NCBI RefSeq assembly: GCF_035497915.1
Contig: NZ_DATJCS010000048.1
Location: 58,237 to 122,236 of the forward strand
Length of the DNA stretch: 64,000 bases
Source: Serpens sp035497915
GTDB taxonomy: Bacteria > Pseudomonadota > Gammaproteobacteria > Pseudomonadales > Pseudomonadaceae
Direction of reading: 5' to 3'
Position numbers and translations under genes: made by a program. The notes beneath the pieces were generated by a model that saw only the letters and a list, made by a program, of their open reading frames with translations, was not told where the DNA came from and ran no database searches. Positions 8,257-16,959 of the stretch are shown piece by piece; within the stretch, counting starts at the first letter, position 1, and each line of letters begins with the position of its first letter.

Positions 8257-8847
8257 TTACACCAGCCAGCCGTGCAGTTCGGCGCAATCGCGGGCGTGCC
8301 AGTCGGCCAGCGCCGGCCAGGGGTTTTCCGGCAGGTTGACCAGCACGCTGCGCGCGCCGGCGGCCCTGGCGCATTCCAGGTCGAAGCGAAAATCGCCGAC
8401 CATCACCATGCGTTGCACCGGCACATCCCAGCGGGCGGCCAGCTTCAGCAGGCCACCGGGATCGGGCTTGGGCGGCGCCTCGTCGCGGCCGAGGATGTCG
8501 TCGCGGTGGAAGCAGTCGCCCAGGCCAATGCCGTCGAGGGTGAGCTGGGCCAGTTCATGGGCGTTGCGCGTCAGCACGCCAAGGCGCACACCGCGCTCGC
8601 ACAGATGCCGGACCAGCGCCACCGCGCCCGGCGCCGGCTGCGCGGCCAGCGCCAGTTCACGCTCGTGCGCCAGCAGCCAGGCCCGCTTGGCCCGCGCCCG
8701 CTCGGCCGGCAACTCGGCCAGGTGGGCGAGGATGTCATCCTCGGCGGGGATGTCCAGCGCCCGGCGAATCGCCGCGAAATCATGCACGGCCACAGTCAGC
8801 GTGCCGTCCATGTCGAACACCCAGTGGCGGATGTCGCGCAGGTTCAT
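8257..8847 (-). CDS. HAD-superfamily hydrolase, phosphoglycolate phosphatase-like
   Basis: A small HAD phosphatase of 196 aa. Motif I FDMDGT with nucleophile Asp12 and Asp14, motif II LTRN, a lysine in PPKPDP for motif III, and GDFRFDLECARAAG for motif IV are all present, so it should be active. The substrate is not predictable; phosphoglycolate, a sugar phosphate or a nucleotide are possible. The start ATG overlaps the tesB stop by four bases (ATGA), which argues for translational coupling in a tesB-HAD operon. Confidence 0.88.
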   Translation of the reverse strand: MNLRDIRHWVFDMDGTLTVAVHDFAAIRRALDIPAEDDILAHLAELPAERARAKRAWLLAHERELALAAQPAPGAVALVRHLCERGVRLGVLTRNAHELAQLTLDGIGLGDCFHRDDILGRDEAPPKPDPGGLLKLAARWDVPVQRMVMVGDFRFDLECARAAGARSVLVNLPENPWPALADWHARDCAELHGWLV

Positions 8848-9713
8848 GCACCGCGCTCCCGGCGGCGGATCAGCCCTTCCTGGGCCACCGAGGCGACCAG
8901 CTCGCCGGCGCGGTTGAAGATGCTGCCGCGGCTGAAGCCCCGCGCGCCGCCGCTCCACGGGCTTTCCTGCACGTACAGGTGCCAGTCGTCCATCTGCAGG
9001 TCGTGGTGGAACCACAAGGCGTGGTCCAGGCTGGCCACCTGCATGTCCGGCTGCCAGAAGGAGGCACCGTGCGGACGCAGCGAGGCGGTCAGCAGGCCGA
9101 AGTCCGAGGCGTAGGCCAGCAGGTACTTGTGCAGAGCCGGGTTGGCCGGCAGGCTGCCGTCGGCCTTGAACCAGTACATGTTCAGCGGCGCACTGGGCTG
9201 CGGGCGGAAGGGGTCGCCGGGGTTCACCGGACGGATCTGGATCGGCTTGGCGCAGAGGATCTTCTCGCGCATCGGATGCGGAATGCGCTCGGCGTGGCGG
9301 CTGAACAGCTCGACTTCGCTGGGCAGGTTCTCCGGCCCTTCGACGTCGGGCATGCTCGGCTGGTGCTCGAAACCCGGCTCGTCGGCCTGGAAGGAGGCGC
9401 TGCAGAAGAAGATCGGCTGGCCCTTCTGGATCGCGGTGACCCGCCGGGTGCTGAAGCTGCCGCCATCGCGCACCCGCTCCACCTGATAAACCACCGGCAG
9501 CAGGGCATCGCCGGCGCGCAGGAAGTAACCATGCAGCGAATGCACATGACGGTCGGCGATCACCGTCTGGCAGGCGGCGGACAGCGCCTGGCCGAGTACC
9601 TGGCCGCCGAACAGCTGGGGAAAGCCCAGGTCCTGGCTGACGCCGCGAAACAGATTTTCCTCGATGGTTTCCAGGCTCAGCAGAGCCACCAGTTCATCCA
9701 GCACCTGACTCAT
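8844..9713 (-). CDS. tesB: Acyl-CoA thioesterase II
   Basis: Hydrolyses medium- and long-chain acyl-CoA to free acid and CoA. The product is 289 aa, with the double hot-dog fold of TesB. Family landmarks visible are GGQVLGQALSAA near the N-terminus, HSLHGYFLRAG, GGSFSTRRVTAIQ, and LDHALWFH followed by W..Y...SP.S in the C-terminal half. The ATG at 9713 has a GAGGA site. The longer alternative would start at TTG 15 bases upstream, inside that site, and is less likely. It is coupled to the downstream HAD gene. Confidence 0.95.
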   Translation of the reverse strand: MSQVLDELVALLSLETIEENLFRGVSQDLGFPQLFGGQVLGQALSAACQTVIADRHVHSLHGYFLRAGDALLPVVYQVERVRDGGSFSTRRVTAIQKGQPIFFCSASFQADEPGFEHQPSMPDVEGPENLPSEVELFSRHAERIPHPMREKILCAKPIQIRPVNPGDPFRPQPSAPLNMYWFKADGSLPANPALHKYLLAYASDFGLLTASLRPHGASFWQPDMQVASLDHALWFHHDLQMDDWHLYVQESPWSGGARGFSRGSIFNRAGELVASVAQEGLIRRRERGA

Positions 9714-9767
9714 GAATTTCCTCGACAAGGCATCTACCGCCGGGCATCCCCCGGCTTGTTCAAATGT

Positions 9768-10220
9768 TCAGCCGCGCAGCGCCGCGGCCAGCTCGGCGAG
9801 CCAGGGCTCGGCATCCAGCTCCGGGGTCACCGTCTCGCTGGAATCCAGGCGCAGCATCGGCAGCACTTCGCGGATGCCCAGCTCGGCATACAGCTCGCGA
9901 ATCTGCTCGCCGCCACCGCAGAAGGTGTCGCCATAGCTGGAGTCGCCCAGACCGATCACCGCGCCCGGCAGGCCATACCAGGCCGGCGGCTGGTCGCGCA
10001 GGGTGGCATGCATCGCCTGCAGGCTGTCCGGCAGGTCTCCCATGCCGGTGGTGGAGGTGACCACCAGCAGCGCCTCGGGCGCCCAGGCGATCAGCTCGGC
10101 CAGCGCGCCACGCCGCTGATAGAGGGTTTCGAAGCCGGCCTGCTGCAACTGCTGCTCGGCGTGACGGGCGACTTCCTCGGCCGTGCCATACACGCTGCCG
10201 CTCAGAATCGCGATCTTCAT
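9768..10220 (-). CDS. Flavodoxin, MioC-like
   Basis: A 150-aa FMN-binding electron carrier. The phosphate-binding loop SGSVYGTAEEVA is near the N-terminus, TSTTGMGDLPDS forms the second FMN loop and GLGDSSYGDTFCGGG the third, as in MioC/YqcA-type short flavodoxins. The partner is not evident from the neighbours. The gene lies 54 bp downstream of tesB's start region on the same strand, and its own 5' side faces the divergent PilZ gene. Confidence 0.9.
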   Translation of the reverse strand: MKIAILSGSVYGTAEEVARHAEQQLQQAGFETLYQRRGALAELIAWAPEALLVVTSTTGMGDLPDSLQAMHATLRDQPPAWYGLPGAVIGLGDSSYGDTFCGGGEQIRELYAELGIREVLPMLRLDSSETVTPELDAEPWLAELAAALRG

Positions 10221-10390
10221 GAAAAACTCCGACGTTGCTGCTCAAGAATCGCGGCATTATGCCGCAAAACCGATATCCAGCCGGGAGTTGCGTAATGGGA
10301 ACCGCTTATCGGAAGAAACCGGACCGTTCGCAACAAACGGCGAATAACCGAGTCCTACAATCGGTTACCGCTTCGCTTCGAGATTTCCCC

Positions 10391-10969
10391 ATGCGCAACG
10401 AGCCGCTGCTGACCCGCGACGAACTGGCTTTCCTGCAGGAGCTGCTGGACGAGCCTGCGACCGAGATGCCCAGCCGCCTGATGCTCGACAGCAGCCCCGC
10501 CATCAACGCCCTGCTGGCCAGCCTGGGGGCGAATGCCACCCTCTCCGTGGAAGCCCTGGTCAACGGCCAGCGCCTGAGCTTCCCGCTGCGCCTGAGTCGC
10601 GACGAGCCGCAGGCTCTGCAGCTGCAACTGGATGCCCCGCAAATCTTCGAAAAGGGCCTGGTCGAACGCCCGTGGCGCGCCAACCTGGCCACGCCGCTGG
10701 CGCTGGTTGACCGCGCTGGCGCGGCCACCGGCCTGTCGGTGCGCCAGCTGTCGCTGAACGGCGCGCTGGTGGCCGGCGACTCGCTGCCGGGCAATTTCAC
10801 GCTGTGGATGGTGCTGCCGGACAATTCCACCCTGTCGCTGCGCGGCAAGCAGGTGCGGGTGCTCCAGGAGGGCCTGGCTGCGTACCGCATCACTCCGCTG
10901 CAGGGCAACGGCATGACGCGCCTGAAGGATCTGCTGGTCAAGTTGCACAACGAGGCGCAGGGTTTCTGA
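10391..10969 (+). CDS. PilZ-domain-like protein
   Basis: A 192-aa protein that I assign tentatively to the PilZ-like proteins of Pseudomonas. The C-terminal half contains the beta-strand-rich LSVRQLSLNGALVAGDSL segment, resembling the D/NxSxxG part of PilZ domains, with a typical C-terminal helix. The canonical RxxxR c-di-GMP motif is not clearly visible, so ligand binding is uncertain. The start is ambiguous: ATG 10391 has a weak site, while an in-frame ATG at 10295 has GGGAG at good distance and would add 32 residues. The added part is less GC-rich and contains a TACAAT promoter-like box, so I prefer 10391. Confidence 0.65.
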   Translation: MRNEPLLTRDELAFLQELLDEPATEMPSRLMLDSSPAINALLASLGANATLSVEALVNGQRLSFPLRLSRDEPQALQLQLDAPQIFEKGLVERPWRANLATPLALVDRAGAATGLSVRQLSLNGALVAGDSLPGNFTLWMVLPDNSTLSLRGKQVRVLQEGLAAYRITPLQGNGMTRLKDLLVKLHNEAQGF

Positions 10970-11120
10970 TTGCCTGCCCTGTCCTGGGGCATGGGTTCTT
11001 CTGACTGGCGGTGGAGCCTTCGCGGCTGAAGCTCCTGCTGCACAGCAGCCCCGCTGTGCGAGCGGACACACCACACACCCCTTGCATTTCGGCCTGCAGC
11101 TTGCATGATTGCACCCCGAG

Positions 11121-11171
11121 CGCGCCCCGCCACCCCTGGGGCGCGTAACCGTATCCGCCCTACCCGGGCGG
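11121..11171 (+). other. Two consecutive hairpins in a 5' leader
   Basis: A stem CGCGCCCC/GGGGCGCG (11121-11145) and a second stem CCGCCC/GGGCGG (11155-11171) lie just upstream of the AAGGAG site of the next gene. They could fold in the mRNA leader. No known riboswitch motif is recognised. The rest of the 222-bp gap (10970-11191) holds a degenerate half of a family B repeat near 11020. Confidence 0.4.
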
Positions 11172-11191
11172 TCAGCGCAAGGAGTCGCAGG

Positions 11192-11758
11192 ATGCCTACC
11201 CCACCCATGACCCTGTTGGTCGCTCGCCGCGTCGAGCCCGTCCACTACCCCGCCTTCATCGAATGGCTGCACGAAGGCGAACGCCTGGCCGCCGACTTCC
11301 CCGGCTACCTCGGTTCCGGGATGCTCGCCCCGCCGCCCGGCGACAACGAATTCCAGATGATCTTCCGCTTCAGCGACCCGGACAGCATGACCGCCTGGGA
11401 ACATTCGGCCTCGCGCCAGGCCTGGCTGCAACGTGGCCAGGGGCTGTTCGACCAGCCCCATGAACACCGCGCCCTGGGCCTGGACGGCTGGTTCAACGAG
11501 GCCACCCGACCGCCGCGCTGGAAACAGAGCCTGGTGATCTGGCTGGCGTTCTTCCCGGTGTCGCTGCTGTTCAACCTGCTGTTCGGTGGCTACCTGGCCG
11601 ACTGGCCGATGCCCGCCCGGGTGCTGGTCACCACGTTGGCCCTGACGCCGCTGATGACCTATCTGGTGATTCCGCAGGTGACCCGCCTGCTGGCGCCCTG
11701 GCTGCAACGTCCTGCCAGAGCCTCCGCGCGGCTGCGCACGCTGCTGGCGCGTCACTGA
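11192..11758 (+). CDS. ABM-domain protein with two membrane helices
   Basis: A 188-aa protein of the COG3224 type. The N-terminal half is an antibiotic biosynthesis monooxygenase-like ferredoxin fold (RRVEPVHYPAFIEWLHEG... then GDNEFQMIFRF and a W/E-H pair). Two hydrophobic helices follow, around residues 110-130 and 145-165, and a basic tail. Members are usually called antibiotic biosynthesis monooxygenase, but enzymatic activity of this membrane-anchored branch is unproven. AAGGAG lies 8 bases before the ATG. It stands before folM on the same strand with a 62-bp gap. Confidence 0.8.
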   Translation: MPTPPMTLLVARRVEPVHYPAFIEWLHEGERLAADFPGYLGSGMLAPPPGDNEFQMIFRFSDPDSMTAWEHSASRQAWLQRGQGLFDQPHEHRALGLDGWFNEATRPPRWKQSLVIWLAFFPVSLLFNLLFGGYLADWPMPARVLVTTLALTPLMTYLVIPQVTRLLAPWLQRPARASARLRTLLARH

Positions 11759-11820
11759 TTGCCGTGATGGGGCGGCTGCTATAGCTTGGCTTCCGCCCCG
11801 TCACTGCCCGAGCACACCGC

Positions 11821-12531
11821 ATGTCCGAAACTCCGGCCCCCATCCTGATCACCGGCGCCAGCCAGCGCGTCGGCCTGCATTGCGCGCTGCGCCTGCTCGA
11901 CGACGGCCAACCGGTGATCGTCAGCTACCGCAGCGAGCGCCCGGGCCTGGAGCAGCTACGCCAGCGCGGCGCCGAGCTGCTGCGCGCGGACTTCTCCGAC
12001 GAGGCCGGCATCCTCGACTTCATCGCCCGCCTGCGCCAGCACACCGGCAGGCTGCGCGCCATCGTGCACAACGCCTCCGAATGGCTGGCCGAGGAGCCCG
12101 GCCAGGAGGCCGAGGCCTTCCGGCGCATGGTCAACGTGCACATGCTGGCGCCGTACCTGATCAACCTGCACTGCGCCGACCTGCTGCTGGACAGCACGCC
12201 GGCGGACATCGTGCACATCGGCGACGACGTGGTGCGCAAGGGCAGCGCGAAGCACACCGCCTACTGCGCCAGCAAGGCCGGCCTGGACAGCCTGACGCTG
12301 TCCTTCGCCGCGCGCCTGGCGCCGAACATCAAGGTCAACGGCATCGCCCCGGCACTGCTGATGTTCAACGCGGACGACGACGCGGACTACCGGGCGAAGG
12401 CGCTGGCCAAGTCGCCGCTGGGCTTCACCCCCGGACCCGAGGTGATCTACCAGAGCCTGCGTTATCTGCTGGACAACCCCTACCTGACCGGCACGACGCT
12501 GACGGTGAACGGCGGTCGGCATCTCAAATAG
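11821..12531 (+). CDS. folM: Dihydromonapterin reductase FolM
   Basis: A short-chain dehydrogenase/reductase of 236 aa. The N-terminal TGASQRVG is the NADPH-binding glycine-rich loop, followed by VHNASEW, and the active-site YCASK with Tyr148 and Lys152. The RVG and VHNAS variants are typical of FolM rather than FabG. FolM reduces dihydromonapterin to tetrahydromonapterin, the pterin cofactor of phenylalanine hydroxylase in pseudomonads. The adjacent folX supports this directly. Confidence 0.92.
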   Translation: MSETPAPILITGASQRVGLHCALRLLDDGQPVIVSYRSERPGLEQLRQRGAELLRADFSDEAGILDFIARLRQHTGRLRAIVHNASEWLAEEPGQEAEAFRRMVNVHMLAPYLINLHCADLLLDSTPADIVHIGDDVVRKGSAKHTAYCASKAGLDSLTLSFAARLAPNIKVNGIAPALLMFNADDDADYRAKALAKSPLGFTPGPEVIYQSLRYLLDNPYLTGTTLTVNGGRHLK

Positions 12532-12581
12532 CCCGGGCCGTGCGATACTCGCCGCCCCCCCAGAATCGGAGAGCAACGGCC

Positions 12582-12953
12582 ATGCGACTGGAACCGGGAA
12601 TGGCGCGCATCCGGGTCAAGGACCTGCGTCTGCGCACCTACATCGGCATCAAGGAAGAAGAAGTCCTCAACAAGCAGGACGTGCTGATCAACCTGACCAT
12701 CCTCTATGCGGCGCACCAGGCGGTGGCGGAAAACGCCATCGAACGGGCGCTCAACTACCGCACCATCACCAAGGCGATCATCGCCCACGTGGAAGGCAAC
12801 CGCTTCGCCCTGCTCGAGCGTCTGACCCAGGAAGTGCTGGATCTGGTGATGGCCCACCCGGAGGTGCGCTACGCAGAAGTCGAGGTGGACAAGCCCCACG
12901 CGCTGCGCTTCGCCGAATCCGTCTCCATCACCCTCGCCGGTCACCGCGAATAG
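12582..12953 (+). CDS. folX: Dihydroneopterin triphosphate 2'-epimerase FolX
   Basis: A 123-aa enzyme of the dihydroneopterin aldolase fold that converts dihydroneopterin triphosphate to the monapterin form. The IRVKDLRLRTYIGIKEEE start, the conserved NYRTITKAI segment and EVEVDKPHALRFAESVS near the end distinguish FolX from FolB. The ATG at 12582 is used (GGAGA upstream); an internal ATG six codons later is the alternative. It lies 50 bp behind folM, so the two steps of monapterin synthesis are encoded together. Confidence 0.93.
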   Translation: MRLEPGMARIRVKDLRLRTYIGIKEEEVLNKQDVLINLTILYAAHQAVAENAIERALNYRTITKAIIAHVEGNRFALLERLTQEVLDLVMAHPEVRYAEVEVDKPHALRFAESVSITLAGHRE

Positions 12954-12965
12954 CCTGGAGCGCCC

Positions 12966-13259
12966 ATGAACGATCAACAACGCCTGGAACTGGAAGCCGC
13001 TGCCTTCCGCCGCCTGGTGCAGCATTTCCAGGAGCGTACCGATGTGCAGAACATCGACCTGATGAACCTGGCCGGCTTCTGCCGCAACTGCCTGGCCAAG
13101 TGGTACAAGGCCGCCGCCGACGAGCGCGGCGTGGAACTGGAGCTGGAGGCCGCCCGCGAGGCGGTGTACGGCATGCCGTATGCCGAGTGGAAGTCCCGTT
13201 ACCAGCGCGAAGCCAGTGCCGAGCAGCTAGCCAACTTCGAGAAGAACAAGCCCGCATGA
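12966..13259 (+). CDS. DUF1244 family protein
   Basis: A 97-aa helical protein with the family motif NIDLMNLAGFCRNCLAKWY, including the conserved FCRNC cysteines, and GMPYAEWKSRYQ. The function of DUF1244 is unknown; the pair of cysteines suggests metal or redox chemistry but this is a guess. It begins 12 bp after folX and overlaps the next gene by four bases, so it belongs to the folM operon. Confidence 0.9.
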   Translation: MNDQQRLELEAAAFRRLVQHFQERTDVQNIDLMNLAGFCRNCLAKWYKAAADERGVELELEAAREAVYGMPYAEWKSRYQREASAEQLANFEKNKPA

Positions 13260-13594
13260 ACCTGAACGACTTTCGCGCCGCCCTGCGCAACGAACAGCAC
13301 CTGTTCGCCGAGACCCTGGCGTTCATCGCCGCCCGGTACGACTACACGCCGAGCGCCTTTCGCAACGGCGATCAACAGAACGCCGCCGGCCAGAACGAGG
13401 GTTCGTGCAAGGTACTGGGCCTGGCCCTGCTGGAACGGCTGACCGACGAGGAGGTGCTGCGGGCCTTCGGCGAGCACTACCGCAGCGTGCTGGCCACGCC
13501 CGAGGGCAGTGACCACGGCAACATCCGTGCACTGATGAAGACCGGCCTGGCCGGCGTGGTGTTCGAGCAGCCGCCGTTGGTGCGCAAGCCGTAA
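13256..13594 (+). CDS. HopJ type III effector family protein
   Basis: A 112-aa protein of the HopJ family (PF08888). The conserved NEGSCKVLGLALL and GNIRALMKTGL..V.F segments are present. Despite the family name, there is no type III secretion locus in the window. The small cytosolic protein sits behind DUF1244 (overlap ATGA), a pairing seen in many gammaproteobacteria, so a housekeeping function is more likely than an effector role. Confidence 0.9.
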   Translation: MNLNDFRAALRNEQHLFAETLAFIAARYDYTPSAFRNGDQQNAAGQNEGSCKVLGLALLERLTDEEVLRAFGEHYRSVLATPEGSDHGNIRALMKTGLAGVVFEQPPLVRKP

Positions 13595-13649
13595 GCGGTG
13601 TGCCTGGACGGTGGGGAGACCAAACCAAAGCGTGGTATTCGGACTCCGC

Positions 13650-13863
13650 TGGCCGGCGTAAAGCCGGCCCTACAGGGCTTGGTGCGTGCGGCTCCGGACC
13701 CTTGTGGGGCCGGCTTTATGCCGGCCAAGCGGGATTGGAACGCAGCCAATGCTTGAGCCGAACCTGTAGGAGGGGCTCAGCCGCGACGGGGATCCGCCCA
13801 AAGCGTCGCGACTGAAGCCCCTCCTACCCAGGCGTAGGGTGGACAACGTTTTTCTTGTCCACC
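13650..13863. repeat. Cluster of repeats from families A, B and D
   Basis: A family A pair occupies 13650-13727, here with its arms in reversed order (TAAAGCCGGCC first). A family B GAGGGG-type inverted repeat is at 13764-13827 and a family D element GTAGGGTGGACAACG with TTGTCCACCG at 13833-13863. Together they fill nearly all of the 305-bp gap 13595-13899 between convergent genes; nothing else is seen there. Confidence 0.85.
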
Positions 13864-13899
13864 GCCCCGGCGGCCAGAACGGCGCTAACCGCCCTACCC

Positions 13900-14175
13900 T
13901 CAGCCGCGCGCTTCGCGGATCGCCTCGATATAGGGCTCGGCCTGGCGCTGGTCCTGGATCATGGCGATGAAGTCATCGGCGGCCGCCAGGTCGTAGCCGG
14001 CGTCGCGGAAGAACACCAGGAAGCGCTCGAAATCGCCGATGCGCAGCCCGCGATAGGCCTTGAGCAGCTTGTGCAGCGCCGGCGGGGTATCGTCGGCCGG
14101 TTCCATGGCCAGGTAGGCCTTGATGGCTTCGTCGCCGATCTCCTCGCCAATTACCTGCTTCTTGTCCTTGCGCAT
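13900..14175 (-). CDS. Small conserved protein, PA4642-like
   Basis: A 91-aa acidic helical protein starting MRKDKKQVIGEEIGDEAIK and ending AEPYIEAIREARG. From memory this resembles the PA4642 family of pseudomonads, for which no function is established. There are no cysteines, membrane segments or signal peptide. The gene is divergent from dauA with 130 bp between the start codons. Confidence 0.75.
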   Translation of the reverse strand: MRKDKKQVIGEEIGDEAIKAYLAMEPADDTPPALHKLLKAYRGLRIGDFERFLVFFRDAGYDLAAADDFIAMIQDQRQAEPYIEAIREARG

Positions 14176-14305
14176 CGCTCGCCTCGCTCAGTCAAAGGGC
14201 CCGCAGTGTACTCCCCGTCCCGGCGGTCCTCAACGCAACCAACATCTGCATTCCCCTACAGTGAGCAGGCGTATACTCAGCCGGCCTTGCCCTCCGGGAG
14301 CCATC

Positions 14306-16036
14306 ATGTCCTTGCAACTACCGCTGTTCGCGGCCTGGCGCCAGACGCTGCGCGCCGGCTATTCCCGTTCCTCCCTGCAGGGGGATCTCGCCGCCGGTCT
14401 GACCGTCGGCATCATCGCCATCCCGCTGGCCATGGCCCTGGCCATCGCCGTCGGCGTGCCGCCGCAGCACGGTCTGTACACCGTGCTGATCGCCGCTCCG
14501 CTGATCGCCCTGCTCGGCGGCTCACGCTTCAACATTTCCGGCCCCACCGCCGCCTTCGTGGTCATCCTGCTGCCGATCACCCAGCAATACGGCATCGGCG
14601 GCCTGCTGCTGTGTACCTTGCTGGCCGGGCTGATCCTGATCGCCCTGGGCCTGCTGCGCGCCGGCAAGCTGATCAGCTTCGTACCCTACCCGGTGACCCT
14701 GGGCTTCACGGCCGGCATCGGCATCGTCATCGCCACCCTGCAGATCAAGGATTTCCTCGGCCTGCAGCCGCAGGGCGAGCCCGCCCACTACGTGGCGCAG
14801 CTGATGAGCCTGGGCGAAGCGCTGCCCAGCCTGCAGTTCGGCGACGCGCTGGTCGGCATGGTCTGTCTGGGCGTGCTGATCGTCTGGCCGCGTTTCGTGC
14901 CGAAGATTCCCGGGCACCTGATCGCCCTGCTGGTGGGCACGCTCCTTGGCCTGCTGCTGGAATCGGCCGGCCTGCCGCTGGCCACCCTCGGCGAGCGCTT
15001 CAGCTACACGCTGGATGGCGTCGAGCATCCCGGCATCCCGCCGTTCCTGCCCAGCTTCGCCTGGCCGTGGGACCTGCCCGGCCCCGACGGACAGCCGCTG
15101 GTGCTGTCCTTCGAGCTGATCCGCCAACTGATGGCGCCGGCCTTCGCCATCGCCATGCTCGGCGCCATCGAATCGCTGCTGTGCGCGGTGGTGGCCGACG
15201 GCATGGCCGGCACCAAGCATGATCCCAACGCCGAGCTGCTCGGCCAGGGCATCGGCAACCTGATGGCGCCGCTGTTCGGCGGCATCACCGCCACTGCCGC
15301 CATCGCCCGCACCGCCACCAACGTGCGCGCCGGGGCGTTCTCGCCGCTGGCGGCCATCATCCACGCCGGCGTGGTGCTGCTGGCCGTGCTGCTGCTGGCG
15401 CCGCTGTTCAGCTACCTGCCGATGTCCGCTCTGGCCGCGCTGCTGCTGATGGTGGCCTGGAACATGAGCGAGGCCCACCATGTGGTGCATACGCTGAAGA
15501 TCGCCCCGCGCACCGACGTGCTGGTGCTGCTGGTCTGCCTGGTGCTCACCGTGCTGTTCGACATGGTGCTGGCGGTGGGCGTCGGTCTGCTACTGGCCGC
15601 CGGCCTGTTCATCAAGCGCATGAGCGACATCACCGACACTGCCAGTCTGCCGGCCGGCTTCCATGAGTCCCTGCAGAATCTGCCCGAGGGCGTGGCCGCC
15701 TATGCCATTCGCGGCCCGCTGTTCTTCGGCGCGGCGGAAAAGGCGCTGGACACCCTGCGCCGCTTCGACCGCGAGATGAAGGTGGTGATCGTCGAGATGA
15801 GCGCCGTGCCGCTGCTGGACATGACCGCCCTGGCGGCGCTGGAAAGCATCCTCGAGCATTACCAGCGCCACGGCATCGGCCTGGTGCTGGTCGGCACCAC
15901 GCCACGGGTACGCCTGAAGCTGCGCCGCGCCGGCATCCACCGTCGCGATGGCGAGCTGGCCTTCGTGCGCAACCTGGTGCAGGCGCGCGAGAAGGCGCTG
16001 CGCTGGCTGGATGAACGGGGCGTGGTGGCGGGCTGA
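14306..16036 (+). CDS. dauA: SulP family transporter, DauA-like (C4-dicarboxylate/anion)
   Basis: A 576-aa SulP/SLC26-type inner-membrane transporter. The N-terminal part has about 12-14 membrane segments with the family signature GDLAAGLTVGIIAIPLAMA followed by GPTAAFVVI. A cytoplasmic STAS domain covers about 440-560. DauA of E. coli moves succinate, aspartate and fumarate; other SulP proteins carry sulfate or bicarbonate, so the substrate is not certain. A TATACT box at 14272-14277 may be its -10 element. The ATG follows GGGAG at 14296. Confidence 0.85.
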   Translation: MSLQLPLFAAWRQTLRAGYSRSSLQGDLAAGLTVGIIAIPLAMALAIAVGVPPQHGLYTVLIAAPLIALLGGSRFNISGPTAAFVVILLPITQQYGIGGLLLCTLLAGLILIALGLLRAGKLISFVPYPVTLGFTAGIGIVIATLQIKDFLGLQPQGEPAHYVAQLMSLGEALPSLQFGDALVGMVCLGVLIVWPRFVPKIPGHLIALLVGTLLGLLLESAGLPLATLGERFSYTLDGVEHPGIPPFLPSFAWPWDLPGPDGQPLVLSFELIRQLMAPAFAIAMLGAIESLLCAVVADGMAGTKHDPNAELLGQGIGNLMAPLFGGITATAAIARTATNVRAGAFSPLAAIIHAGVVLLAVLLLAPLFSYLPMSALAALLLMVAWNMSEAHHVVHTLKIAPRTDVLVLLVCLVLTVLFDMVLAVGVGLLLAAGLFIKRMSDITDTASLPAGFHESLQNLPEGVAAYAIRGPLFFGAAEKALDTLRRFDREMKVVIVEMSAVPLLDMTALAALESILEHYQRHGIGLVLVGTTPRVRLKLRRAGIHRRDGELAFVRNLVQAREKALRWLDERGVVAG

Positions 16037-16044
16037 CGCCCGCT

Positions 16045-16160
16045 ATCGCGGCTGAAGCCGCTCCTACACAAGCCGGTTCGGCACAGACCTGTAGGAGCGA
16101 CTTCAGTCGCGAGCTTTTGTGGCCTGCTCGAAGAGCATCGCGGCTGAAGCCGCTCCCACA
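16045..16160. repeat. Three family B repeat arms
   Basis: ATCGCGGCTGAAGCCGCTCC at 16045, CTGTAGGAGCGACTTCAGTC at 16089 and a third arm ending GAAGCCGCTCCCACA at 16160. The middle arm is inverted relative to both outer ones and carries compensating changes (CGACTTCAGTCG). They fill the gap between the convergent genes dauA and dcd. Confidence 0.85.
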
Positions 16161-16177
16161 AAAGCGCTACGGTCGGC

Positions 16178-16744
16178 TCAAGTCTTCGGCAGGGTGACGC
16201 CGGTCTGGCCCTGGTACTTGCCGCCACGATCGCGGTAGGACACTTCGCAAGCTTCATCCGACTGCAGGAACAGCATCTGCGCCACGCCCTCGTTGGCGTA
16301 GATCTTCGCCGGCAGGGTGGTGGTGTTGGAGAACTCCAGGGTCACGTGGCCTTCCCACTCGGGTTCCAGCGGGGTGACGTTGACGATGATGCCGCAGCGC
16401 GCGTAGGTGCTCTTGCCCAGGCAGATGGTCAGCACGTCGCGCGGAATGCGGAAGTATTCGACGGTGCGCGCCAGCGCGAAGGAGTTCGGCGGGATGATGC
16501 ACACCGGGCCCTTCACATCCACGAAGCTCTTCTCGTCGAAGTTCTTCGGGTCCACGGTGGCCGAGTGGATGTTGGTGAACACCTTGAATTCGTCGGCGCA
16601 GCGCACATCGTAGCCGTAGCTGGAGACACCGTAGGAGATCAGCCGCTCGCTGCCCTCGGTGCGCACCTGGCGTTCGACGAAGGGCTCGATCATGCCGTGC
16701 TCCTGGGCCATGCGGCGGATCCACTTGTCCGATTTGATGCTCAT
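16178..16744 (-). CDS. dcd: dCTP deaminase
   Basis: Deaminates dCTP to dUTP for thymidylate synthesis. The product is 188 aa, the standard length. The family motifs are seen: YGVSSYGYDVR, FALARTVEYFRIPRD and the GKSTYARCGI segment with the catalytic region, then EGHVTLEFSN. The ATG at 16744 starts MSIKSDKWIRRMA, the normal N-terminus. The 215-bp region before it is shared with the divergent hemerythrin gene. Confidence 0.97.
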   Translation of the reverse strand: MSIKSDKWIRRMAQEHGMIEPFVERQVRTEGSERLISYGVSSYGYDVRCADEFKVFTNIHSATVDPKNFDEKSFVDVKGPVCIIPPNSFALARTVEYFRIPRDVLTICLGKSTYARCGIIVNVTPLEPEWEGHVTLEFSNTTTLPAKIYANEGVAQMLFLQSDEACEVSYRDRGGKYQGQTGVTLPKT

Positions 16745-16852
16745 CGCGGTGTCCTGAATGGGTTCAACAAGAATGCCGCGCATCTTACCGGGCCGCTGTC
16801 GCTCCTTCCAAGCCAAGGCGTCCGGCGAAGACGATTTTCGGACAGTAGTCCA

Positions 16853-16866
16853 CTGATCCAGATCAA
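16853..16866 (+). promoter_or_regulatory. Candidate Anr (FNR-type) box
   Basis: CTGATCCAGATCAA differs from the FNR/Anr consensus TTGAT-N4-ATCAA at one base. It lies 94 bp upstream of the bacteriohemerythrin ATG. A start site near 16901 would place it at about -41.5, the usual class II activating position, though the -10 region there is weak. It could also affect dcd on the other strand. Confidence 0.6.
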
Positions 16867-16959
16867 CATTCCCCGCCCCGCTCTTGCATAGCCTCACATG
16901 ATGGCACTGTGCCTTGTGGTCGCACGAACAACCCAAGAAAAACACGGCAGGGACGGACA

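Noticed and set aside
10295..10390. Longer N-terminus for the PilZ-like protein
   Set aside because: A good ribosome binding site exists, but the stretch has promoter-like sequence and lower GC; kept as an alternative only.
13256..13594. HopJ gene as evidence of a type III secretion effector
   Set aside because: The family is widespread in non-pathogens and the gene is embedded in the folM operon; no secretion genes or hrp box are seen.
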